Below are positions 42,105 to 47,918 of a stretch of 47,918 nucleotides of DNA, piece after piece; the first letter of the stretch is position 1, and each line of letters starts with the position of its first letter. The notes beneath the pieces were generated by a model, which saw only the letters and a program-made list of their open reading frames with translations, was not told the origin of the DNA and did not search any database. Where the stretch lies: NCBI GenBank assembly GCA_903884115.1, contig CAISDH010000006.1:1-47918 (forward strand), in the 5' to 3' direction. Position numbers and translations under genes: made by a program. Source of the DNA: an uncultured Microcaldota archaeon. Lineage in GTDB: Archaea; Micrarchaeota; Micrarchaeia; Micrarchaeales; Micrarchaeaceae.

Positions 42105-42370
42105 TAAACACGTACAAAGCCGAGTTTGATCAAGACTGGCCGAGATATTTCGATGTACTGGATAACAGCATAAAGGAGAGGATTGCAAAGAAAATAGGGA
42201 AGATTCTTGAATATCCCATTAAAAGACATTTGAAGAATATTTCTTTCTTTGTGGATGAAGTGGGACAGTATAGAATTATTTACAGAGTATTTGATGAAAC
42301 TAAGCAAGTACGTTTCTATTTTGTAGGCACACACAAGGAATATGAAAAGTGGTACAGACAGGGTTTCTGA
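42101..42370 (+). CDS. RelE/ParE-family toxin-like protein
   Basis: An 89-residue protein starting with GTG at 42101. The order helix-helix-beta sheet and the stretches LDNSIKERIAKKIGKILEYPIKRHLKN, YRIIYRVFDETKQVRFYFVGTHKEYEKWYRQ are those of RelE/YoeB-like mRNA interferases. The YRIIYRV and FVGTHKEYEKWY motifs bear the usual Arg, His and Tyr. The overlap with the antitoxin gene supports the pair. Activity as ribosome-dependent RNase is expected from the family, not shown. Confidence 0.87.
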   Translation: MINTYKAEFDQDWPRYFDVLDNSIKERIAKKIGKILEYPIKRHLKNISFFVDEVGQYRIIYRVFDETKQVRFYFVGTHKEYEKWYRQGF

Positions 42371-42435
42371 AGGAAGCAGCCCTTTTTATCCCTTACAAAT
42401 AAGCCTTAAACCCTGAGAGGGAATTGGATTCTTGA

Positions 42436-43515
42436 TCATCTGTCTCCGTTCTGGTACAACAAGTCTCTCCTTATGTTCATTGCAGTTGGCAGCAGTCCTG
42501 CGCCAGGCGCTTCCACAGCGTAGTATCTGTCTTTGTATATGTTGGATTTGATCACTATTTTGTTTGCGGTTCCTCTGAGTTGGCCCAGCGGGCTGTCCCT
42601 TGGCATGCTCTGCAGGCCTACTGATATCTCAGGGGCGTCTTCCCCCATTACAAACCTTGCAACATACTTAAATGTGGAATTTTTCTTCATTTCGTTGTCC
42701 ATCTTCAGTTTCATATCCTCGTCTATCTCCCTAACTCTCAGAAGAAGCCTGCTCGGGTCGCTCTCCGAGAGGTACTTTTCTGGGATGAAAGGGACGATCT
42801 TCACATCATCTATGCTGGCATTAACTCCTGCGGTTCTGACTAGTATCAGTATCTTGTTTGCAACATCAGTGCCACTCAAGTCTCTGGTCGGATCTGGCTC
42901 GGTATAGCCTTCTGTTATCGCTTTAGACAGTGCCACTGAGAATTTCCTTCCGGCCTCAAGTTCCGATGTTATGTAAGCCAGAGTGCCTGAGAAACTTCCG
43001 GTGATTTCGGTCGGGATCTCTCCAAGATCCCGCATGTCTCTTATGATGTCAACTGCTTCCGCCCCTGCCATTACAGAGCACCTATACCTGTATCTCTTGG
43101 GGTTTGCCGTCAGTGTTTGGAAAGTGCTGAAATCGCTCTGAACAAGCGGATTCTTGTTTGCAGTGACTATCTTATGGTGAGTCTCTTCTATGACCTTCCT
43201 GTGCAGCGCCAGCATGTCCTGTGACGGGGTGACATCTATCATTGTCACGCTGTCTTCGCTTGCTCTCAGCAGATCCACAAGACGTATGGGGTCTTTGTAC
43301 GCGATGCCTTCCGTGCTCCTGGATGCAAAATCCCTAACAAGTGTCTCTTTAAGACCATCAGGATCGTACAAAAACGAGGTGCTGGAAGCCACGCCAACTA
43401 TGCTTATCGGGTTCCTACGGTGCAGAGGGTCTGTATCCCCCTTGTCGTATATTTGTGATACTAGCGTTTTTCCGACCTTGCCGGTGGCGCCAATTATGAA
43501 AATAGACTCGGGCAT
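42436..43515 (-). CDS. hom: homoserine dehydrogenase
   Basis: A 359-residue NAD(P)-dependent homoserine dehydrogenase of the aspartate pathway to threonine and methionine. The nucleotide-binding start is IFIIGATGKVGKTLV. VTANKNPLVQ carries the conserved Lys. The catalytic signature is EGYTEPDPTRDLSGTDVANKILIL, with its Glu, Asp and Lys. A C-terminal ACT domain is missing, as is usual for the short archaeal form. No aspartate kinase gene is nearby. Confidence 0.93.
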   Translation of the reverse strand: MPESIFIIGATGKVGKTLVSQIYDKGDTDPLHRRNPISIVGVASSTSFLYDPDGLKETLVRDFASRSTEGIAYKDPIRLVDLLRASEDSVTMIDVTPSQDMLALHRKVIEETHHKIVTANKNPLVQSDFSTFQTLTANPKRYRYRCSVMAGAEAVDIIRDMRDLGEIPTEITGSFSGTLAYITSELEAGRKFSVALSKAITEGYTEPDPTRDLSGTDVANKILILVRTAGVNASIDDVKIVPFIPEKYLSESDPSRLLLRVREIDEDMKLKMDNEMKKNSTFKYVARFVMGEDAPEISVGLQSMPRDSPLGQLRGTANKIVIKSNIYKDRYYAVEAPGAGLLPTAMNIRRDLLYQNGDR

Positions 43516-43550
43516 GCATTTACCTCATAAGGATTGCATAGTGCCTCTCT

Positions 43551-44063
43551 CTATACTCTGTGCACTATGTCTTCGAGCTTCTTTCTCGGCTTGGGCGCTG
43601 GGTTCTCTGCAGGATATCCTATGGGCATCAGCATCACCGGAGCCAGCGTCTTCGGTGCGCCCACCGCTTCCGACAGCTTGTCAGGATCAAAGCTTCCGAC
43701 CCACACACAGCCCAAGCCAAGCGCAGTCACAGCAAGCTGTGCATAAGATGCTGCTATCGTGGCGTCTTGCACTGGGAATATGTTGGGCAACGGTCTCTTG
43801 CTGTCCTTATCTTCAGTTTCAATATTTGCGCAAAAAACAAGCACTGCAGGAGCAGTGTACACGAATTCCTGCTTTGCCGCAGATTTCAATTTGGCCGTTT
43901 TGTTCTTGCCTTCCATTAAGAATATCACATAGTTCTGTGCGTTGTGAGCCGACGGAGCGGAATTAGCTGCTTCAAGCACCTTTCTTATCTTGTCCGCCTC
44001 CACGGGCCTGTCAATGAAAGCGCGTATCGAATGCCTGCTTTTTATCACATCGAAGAATTCCAT
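43551..44063 (-). CDS. nitroreductase family flavoprotein
   Basis: A 170-residue FMN-dependent nitroreductase-like protein. The start FFDVIKSRHSIRAFIDRPVE with the Arg-His-Ser-x-Arg FMN-binding motif, AANSAPSAHNAQNY, and LGLGCVWVGSFD are typical. Such enzymes reduce quinones, flavins or nitro compounds with NAD(P)H. The native substrate is unknown. It follows the homoserine dehydrogenase gene in the opposite reading order with 35 nt between them, so both may belong to one transcript. Confidence 0.9.
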   Translation of the reverse strand: MEFFDVIKSRHSIRAFIDRPVEADKIRKVLEAANSAPSAHNAQNYVIFLMEGKNKTAKLKSAAKQEFVYTAPAVLVFCANIETEDKDSKRPLPNIFPVQDATIAASYAQLAVTALGLGCVWVGSFDPDKLSEAVGAPKTLAPVMLMPIGYPAENPAPKPRKKLEDIVHRV

Positions 44064-44120
44064 GTCTACCTATGTAACTTCAAAACTTAAGAAGCTTTTC
44101 TATAATATGCATAGACTTCT

Positions 44121-44241
44121 CGGATCTGGCGGGATTTTCATGAGCTTTTGGTTTTGATTAAACTTTTTCCAAAAGTTTATTTTGAACCCGCAACCACCCG
44201 GTCCGAAGCCGGGCGCGCTATCCAAGTTGCGCCACAGATCC
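44121..44241 (-). tRNA. tRNA-Arg (UCG) with an intron in the T loop
   Basis: The 5' acceptor GGATCTG (44241-44235) pairs with CAGATCC (44128-44122). The D stem is GCGC/GCGC. The anticodon arm is CCCGG-CTTCGGA-CCGGG, anticodon UCG. The T stem is GCGGG (44191-44187) and CCCGC (44133-44129), 7-nt loop TTCAAAT after splicing. Between TTC and AAAT about 46 extra nt are inserted, so the 121-nt gene gives a 75-nt tRNA. The insert carries its own hairpin, TAAACTTTT and AAAAGTTTA around a GGA loop. Splice points are uncertain by a few bases because both borders are runs of A. Confidence 0.93.
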
Positions 44242-44279
44242 AGCAAATCATGGTATGGCAAAGAATAAGATTATGGAGT

Positions 44280-45014
44280 CTACTGCTGCCTGTGCGCCTC
44301 TTCCCATGCCGGCAGCCTTGCCTGCTTTATCCTGTCCATCGTCGCCCAGTATTCGCGCAGGTAGCCGTTCAGAACGCCCGTCTTCAGGTTGGCCTTTATT
44401 GCGCTTATGGTGTAATGGTCCGAGGGGTAGCCAGAGCCTATGTGCATCTTCAATGTGCGCTCCACCCTTTTCATCTCCCTGTCCCTGACGACCTTTGCGA
44501 TTATGCTGGACGCAGAGACGACGGGATACCTGGCATCCGCCTTGTGCTCAGCCACGATCCTCACCTGCTTTGTTTCGGGGTGGCGCTCTGATTTTATGCC
44601 CGCTACCTTCGTTGACTTCGCGCTTGACATGCTGAACCTTATGCCGAACTTCTCGGCTATCACGTCAGGCGAATCAAGATAGATGGTGCTGATGTCCCCT
44701 TTCATGCTGTCGAAGAGCCTCGCAAAATGCACCGCCTCCAGCTCATTGAGCGATATGTTGTTGTGCATCGCCTCATTGATCTCTGCCGGCATTATCCTGT
44801 CGACTTTTATCTCGTGGGCTATCTCCTCTATAAGGCCGTACAGGTTGTTGCGCCTTTTCTCTGTGAGGAGCTTGGAATCCCTGACCCCTATCTCCGATAA
44901 CATGTGCAGGCTGCTCTTCTTCACAGAGACCAGGCTTATCACGAGAGGCCCCACGACTGCGCCCCTGCCTGCCTCATCTCCACCACAAAGAATCATAATA
45001 GCACCAACAGCCAT
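44280..45014 (-). CDS. rnhB: ribonuclease HII
   Basis: A 244-residue RNase HII that removes RNA from RNA:DNA hybrids. The active-site Asp and Glu are in CGGDEAGRGAVVGP, the third Asp is in YLDSPD, and the fourth lies in the stretch before SASSIIAKVVRDREM. The archaeal length of 210-240 fits. ATG 45014 is favoured over 44996 because a TATATAT element lies about 28-33 nt before it, as for leaderless genes here. The tRNA-Arg gene lies 38 nt downstream. Confidence 0.95.
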   Translation of the reverse strand: MAVGAIMILCGGDEAGRGAVVGPLVISLVSVKKSSLHMLSEIGVRDSKLLTEKRRNNLYGLIEEIAHEIKVDRIMPAEINEAMHNNISLNELEAVHFARLFDSMKGDISTIYLDSPDVIAEKFGIRFSMSSAKSTKVAGIKSERHPETKQVRIVAEHKADARYPVVSASSIIAKVVRDREMKRVERTLKMHIGSGYPSDHYTISAIKANLKTGVLNGYLREYWATMDRIKQARLPAWEEAHRQQ

Positions 45015-45129
45015 TGCTGTTGAGAAATCTGAGTGCGGGAATATATACTTTTCCCTCTGCTAGGGGTGCCGAGCAATTTGCGGCGCTGTTGCTCGCTTCG
45101 ATGCCGCTGAATAGAATCAGAGGAACTTA

Positions 45130-45381
45130 TCAGAGAAACTTCCTGTCGACGACCATGAAGTCGTTCACAGCAGTTAGTGCGTTGTAGGGCACCTTTATCT
45201 GGTTGTCTTCCTGCTTGACCTTGCTGGCGATATTGCTGTCAGGGTTCGGCTCGACAATGATGCTCACTATCTTGCCTGTTACCTCGCTCACTTCTGCGTC
45301 GATGAACCTGCCGAGGTCGAAACCGTCGCTTGTCACCACGCGCTTACCAACCAGCTGTTTTGCTATGATGTATTTTACCAT
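45130..45381 (-). CDS. PRC-barrel domain protein
   Basis: An 83-residue single PRC-barrel protein. LVGKRVVTSDGFDLGRFIDAEV, VSIIVEPN and IKVPYNALTAVNDFMVVDR match the beta-barrel found in RimM and photosynthetic reaction centres. Single-domain forms are common in archaea, where the role is unknown; membrane association or RNA metabolism has been proposed for relatives. A TATATAC element lies about 30 nt upstream. Confidence 0.88.
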   Translation of the reverse strand: MVKYIIAKQLVGKRVVTSDGFDLGRFIDAEVSEVTGKIVSIIVEPNPDSNIASKVKQEDNQIKVPYNALTAVNDFMVVDRKFL

Positions 45382-45595
45382 ATAAGCTACCTCAAATCAG
45401 CAACAGGATAGTATATACAGCAACTTATTAATAGGTTTAGGTATCGTCGTTTTGACTTCGCTCTAATGATTCACGAGGGCAACACTGTCCGTTATCCCGC
45501 ACCGCACCCTCCTGATGGGCCCCTGCGCCACAATTTTCTAAGCCCGCCGCGCATCTTGACTAAGGCTTTATACTTTGTCATGGGAATAGTAACAT

Positions 45596-45901
45596 ATGAT
45601 GGACAACATCCTGTTCAAGGACAAGCAGCTGAGGATGCTTCTCACCCTTAATGACAGTTCGCAGAGTTGGTATCTATCGACCCTAGCGAAGCATTCAAAC
45701 TCCACGTACGTGCACGCCTGCAATTTCGTAAACGCGTGCGAGAGCCTCGGCCTTGCGATCAGCGAGAAGCACGGGAAGATAAAGACGGTAAAGCTCACTG
45801 AGAAAGGCTACAAGCTAGCGGAGCTCCTGGAGAGCGCAACCTCGATAATAGGTAGCAATGCCAAGAGCGCCAAGGCCGAGACGCAGGAACTGCCGAAATG
45901 A
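45596..45901 (+). CDS. winged helix-turn-helix (MarR-like) regulator
   Basis: A 101-residue protein (100 from the second ATG at 45599). SSQSWYLSTLAKHSNSTYVHACNFVNACESLGLAISEKHGKIKTVKLTEKGYKLAELL is a winged helix with the recognition helix in the middle and the wing at GKIKTVKL. It probably acts as a DNA-binding repressor of a nearby or own promoter. TTTATAC at about 45567 lies about 30 nt before the start. Target genes cannot be told; the membrane protein at 45940 is next in line. Confidence 0.82.
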   Translation: MMDNILFKDKQLRMLLTLNDSSQSWYLSTLAKHSNSTYVHACNFVNACESLGLAISEKHGKIKTVKLTEKGYKLAELLESATSIIGSNAKSAKAETQELPK

Positions 45902-45939
45902 CTGGCCGCCATTAGAGCGGCACCGAACAAAGAACTCTG

Positions 45940-46422
45940 ATGAACATGGAAAACAAGCCAAGGGTTAGCAAATGGATTCTGGGCGGATACTTGCTTTTGG
46001 CCATTATGGTCTCAGGCATCTTTATCACACTGGCGCTCGTCATCCCTTTCAGGTCAAGCATCGGATTTGAATTGTTCTGCCTATTGACAATAGTTGTCGT
46101 GGCTCTGGTGTGTGCCGCCCCCTATAGCCTATATACGACCAGGTACGTAATAAACAAGGGCAAGCTATCATCCAGATCGATCTTCGCCTCCATAGACATT
46201 GACAAAAAAGACATAGCCAAAGTCGAGCAGACAAGAATACCGTTCATGTTCCGGGGATTTGGCGCAGGCGTCCATTCAGGATGGTTCTATATCCCTGGCA
46301 TCGGCTGGACAAAGGTAATAATGACAAACTTGATTGATGGCGTGCTGCTGAAAACCAAAGACAACAAGAACTATCTGATCACTCCTTCAAATCCCAAAGG
46401 CTTTGTAAAACTGTTAAAGTAA
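45940..46422 (+). CDS. membrane protein with bacterial PH-like domain
   Basis: A 160-residue protein. Two membrane helices occupy about 13-36 and 43-63. A beta-rich domain follows (YVINKGKLSSRSIF...IDKKDIAKVEQTRIP...GWFYIPGIGWTKVIMTN...NYLITPSNPKGFVKLLK) that fits the bPH family, where the domain sits at the membrane. The function is not known. The gene lies 38 nt after the winged-helix regulator and is possibly cotranscribed with it. Confidence 0.75.
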   Translation: MNMENKPRVSKWILGGYLLLAIMVSGIFITLALVIPFRSSIGFELFCLLTIVVVALVCAAPYSLYTTRYVINKGKLSSRSIFASIDIDKKDIAKVEQTRIPFMFRGFGAGVHSGWFYIPGIGWTKVIMTNLIDGVLLKTKDNKNYLITPSNPKGFVKLLK

Positions 46423-46437
46423 AAGAAACTCAATTGA

Positions 46438-46851
46438 CTACACTACGTTGAGTGTGGTTCTCTTCTTCACGGCGTTAAGCACATGTGCATAGTCCCTGTA
46501 GTGCGCGATGGCGGTTAGAGTTAGCGTGTACTCGCCCACGTCGGCGTTGAGGCTGTTGAACACGTCCATGCGCACCTCTTTTTCCTCATCAGGCGCGAGC
46601 TCTCCCACGTGCACCTCCCTTTGCCTGGCTACGCCTATCTCATCAAATCCGAGCTGCTGGGGCAGCTCAGCAACTATGGAAGTAAGCAGCACCTCCTTTG
46701 TCATGTTCCTTACCTTCACGAACAGGCTTGCGCCTCCTGTCCTGCGCGAATACAGCTTGTAGGGCACGAGCTCTGTGGAGATCCTGTATGGAGAGTTCTT
46801 TGCGATGTCCGTGCTTACATCGCGCTTTCCGAAGATGTTGAATATTCCCAT
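46438..46851 (-). CDS. conserved hypothetical beta-sandwich protein
   Basis: A 137-residue protein without signal peptide or Cys. After MGIFNIFGKRD it consists mostly of predicted beta strands (LFVKVRNMTKEVLLTSIVAELP, HVGELAPDEEKEVRMDVFN, GEYTLTLTAIAHYRDY), like the immunoglobulin/CARDB-type sandwiches common in archaea. The function is unknown. It is divergent from the gene at 46940 and shares the AT-rich TATATATTTTATTG region at 46883-46897. Confidence 0.72.
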   Translation of the reverse strand: MGIFNIFGKRDVSTDIAKNSPYRISTELVPYKLYSRRTGGASLFVKVRNMTKEVLLTSIVAELPQQLGFDEIGVARQREVHVGELAPDEEKEVRMDVFNSLNADVGEYTLTLTAIAHYRDYAHVLNAVKKRTTLNVV

Positions 46852-46939
46852 CCAATCGCATTCTCATTATTGCTTGCTATGCTTATATATTTTATTGTTG
46901 ATTATGGTATCACTACATGGTGGGTGTAGGAGTCTTCAG

Positions 46940-47380
46940 ATGCCGATAAAATACACTCTTACCAAAAATGACCTGCTTGCGGAGAAGATTCATAAATACG
47001 TCCTGGACTCTGGAAATTCCAATTCTGAAAAAGAGTCTGCCACTGACAACGACTACCTGAAGGCGAAGGCGACGATAATAGCGGCATTCGCATCATCACT
47101 CTCATGGCAGACCTTCAGGACGCTGAAGGACAGCATGCCCATACTCCGAAGTCCTGAAATAAAGAACGAATATGACCTTGCCAAGTCCATGCGCTGGAAG
47201 CAGATCAGGAGCGCAGACATACAGGAGGTCGCAAGCATGAACATCAGCGAAAGAACATTCTTTACGTGGCTGCTGTTCAATGTAAACAAAGAAGAGCACG
47301 AACTCTACAAAAAGGCATGGGGCTCGCTCAGGCAGGAGTTTGCGCAGGAATGCGACGACATAAGCAACGGAAATCGGTAG
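46940..47380 (+). CDS. hypothetical helical protein
   Basis: A 146-residue soluble, helical protein from ATG 46940 (MPIKYTLTKNDLLAEKIHKYV). A GGAG sequence 8 nt before this ATG decides the start; in-frame ATGs upstream overlap the divergent gene's promoter. It contains several Trp/Phe-rich helices (SLSWQTFRTLKD, RTFFTWLLFNVNKEEHELYKKAWGSLRQEF) but no known catalytic motif. I do not recognise the family. Confidence 0.68.
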   Translation: MPIKYTLTKNDLLAEKIHKYVLDSGNSNSEKESATDNDYLKAKATIIAAFASSLSWQTFRTLKDSMPILRSPEIKNEYDLAKSMRWKQIRSADIQEVASMNISERTFFTWLLFNVNKEEHELYKKAWGSLRQEFAQECDDISNGNR

Positions 47381-47444
47381 CCGAGTAAACTTTTGCGTCA
47401 GTTTCTTACAAAGCGTATTGAAAAGGTTATTTAAATCTTGCATG

Positions 47445-47456
47445 AGCAGCGCTGCT
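47445..47456. promoter_or_regulatory. palindrome in the nrdJ promoter
   Basis: A perfect 12-nt palindrome, AGCAGCGCTGCT, lies 12 nt after a TATA-like TTATTTAA (47426-47433) and close to the expected start of transcription of the reductase gene. The place fits a repressor site; nothing shows which protein binds. Confidence 0.4.
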
Positions 47457-47502
47457 GCCTGATTTGATCTGCTGACATTCAATAGGGTAACGGGGGTATT
47501 AA

Positions 47503-47918
47503 GTGGACGGAACGCTCATGGAGACTGAAGGTGTGACTACTAAGAAGTCTACAGAAGTGACGCAGGAGATACCCAAGGTAACACTGGACTATTTCAACGG
47601 GGACGAGATACGGGCCCGCGTGTTCTACGAGAAGTACGTGCTGAAGGACCAGAACGACAAAGAGCTGGAATATGTTCCTGAAGACATGTGGAAGAGGCTG
47701 TCAAGGGAAATTTCTGGTGTAGAGACCACCGAAGCGAAAAGAAACGAATGGAACGATAAGTTCCTGTGGCTGATGCAGGACTTCAGGTTCATACCCGGAG
47801 GCCGGATAATGTTCGGCGCAGGACGCAAGCTCCGAGTTACGCTTCTAAATTGTTACGTCATTCCGATAAGAGCGGATTCCATTGAGGCGATATTCGACTG
47901 GTGCAAGGAAGCGGCGAG
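47503..47918 (+). CDS. nrdJ: class II (B12-dependent) ribonucleotide reductase, 5' part
   Basis: The frame from GTG 47503 runs to the window edge (138 codons). FLWLMQDFRFIPGGRIMFGAG, then TLLNCYVIPI and DSIEAIFDWCKEAA are typical of NrdJ large chains; the Cys in LNCYV is one of the redox pair that reduces the substrate. Class II enzymes use adenosylcobalamin to make deoxyribonucleotides without oxygen dependence. An ATG at 47518 is an alternative start, but GGGGGT lies 5-6 nt before the GTG. Confidence 0.9.
   Translation, partial: MDGTLMETEGVTTKKSTEVTQEIPKVTLDYFNGDEIRARVFYEKYVLKDQNDKELEYVPEDMWKRLSREISGVETTEAKRNEWNDKFLWLMQDFRFIPGGRIMFGAGRKLRVTLLNCYVIPIRADSIEAIFDWCKEAA

Overview
This window is chromosomal DNA of an archaeon. 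It encodes archaeal-type ribosomal proteins L1, L10/P0 and P1/L12, RNA polymerase subunit K, MBF1, FEN-1, an Lhr-type helicase with its phosphoesterase partner, a geranylgeranyl reductase for ether lipids, a bifunctional phosphoglucose/phosphomannose isomerase and an archaeal signal peptidase with His instead of Lys. Many genes have a TATA box about 26 nt before the start codon, consistent with leaderless transcription. Pilin-like proteins with a QSAMEYLMTYGW leader and two tRNA genes interrupted at unusual places point to a DPANN archaeon, most likely of the Micrarchaeota/ARMAN type. That lineage is an inference.

Layout. 1-1417: a pilin-like surface protein cut by the window edge. 1578-6920: a suf Fe-S assembly operon (sufB-sufD-regulator-sufC-sufS-sufU, minus strand) behind a tandem palindromic operator. 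7096-11410: sugar isomerase, pyrroline-5-carboxylate dehydrogenase, a DUF192 protein, a small two-repeat protein and a PAC2 protein. 11481-15474: tRNA-Leu followed by three paralogous loci built of 28-residue helical repeats and a shared C-terminal module; the third is a remnant. These are the least familiar genes of the window. 15555-28263: housekeeping block (lipid reductase, rpoK, phosphoesterase, two site-2 proteases, SMC, signal peptidase, FEN-1, MBF1, a HemK-like methyltransferase). 28355-33200: three more pilin-like surface proteins that exchange sequence blocks with each other and with the gene at the left edge. 33260-39664: phosphoesterase-Lhr pair, a DUF218 protein, a ferredoxin and the L1-P0-P1 stalk operon. 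39770-42370: an accessory, relatively AT-rich stretch with a methyltransferase, an unknown gene, two pairs of direct repeats, a 561-nt gene-free region and an RHH/RelE-type toxin-antitoxin pair. 42436-47918: homoserine dehydrogenase, nitroreductase, a tRNA-Arg interrupted in its T loop, RNase HII, small regulatory and unknown genes, and the start of a class II ribonucleotide reductase.

The best candidates for undescribed biology are the mTERF-like repeat cluster with its shared leaderless promoters, the two interrupted tRNA genes, the suf operator with its embedded Cys-containing regulator, the mosaic pilin family, and the repeat-flanked insertions at 23522-24087 and 40541-41780. No database search was possible; family names rest on motifs read by eye.
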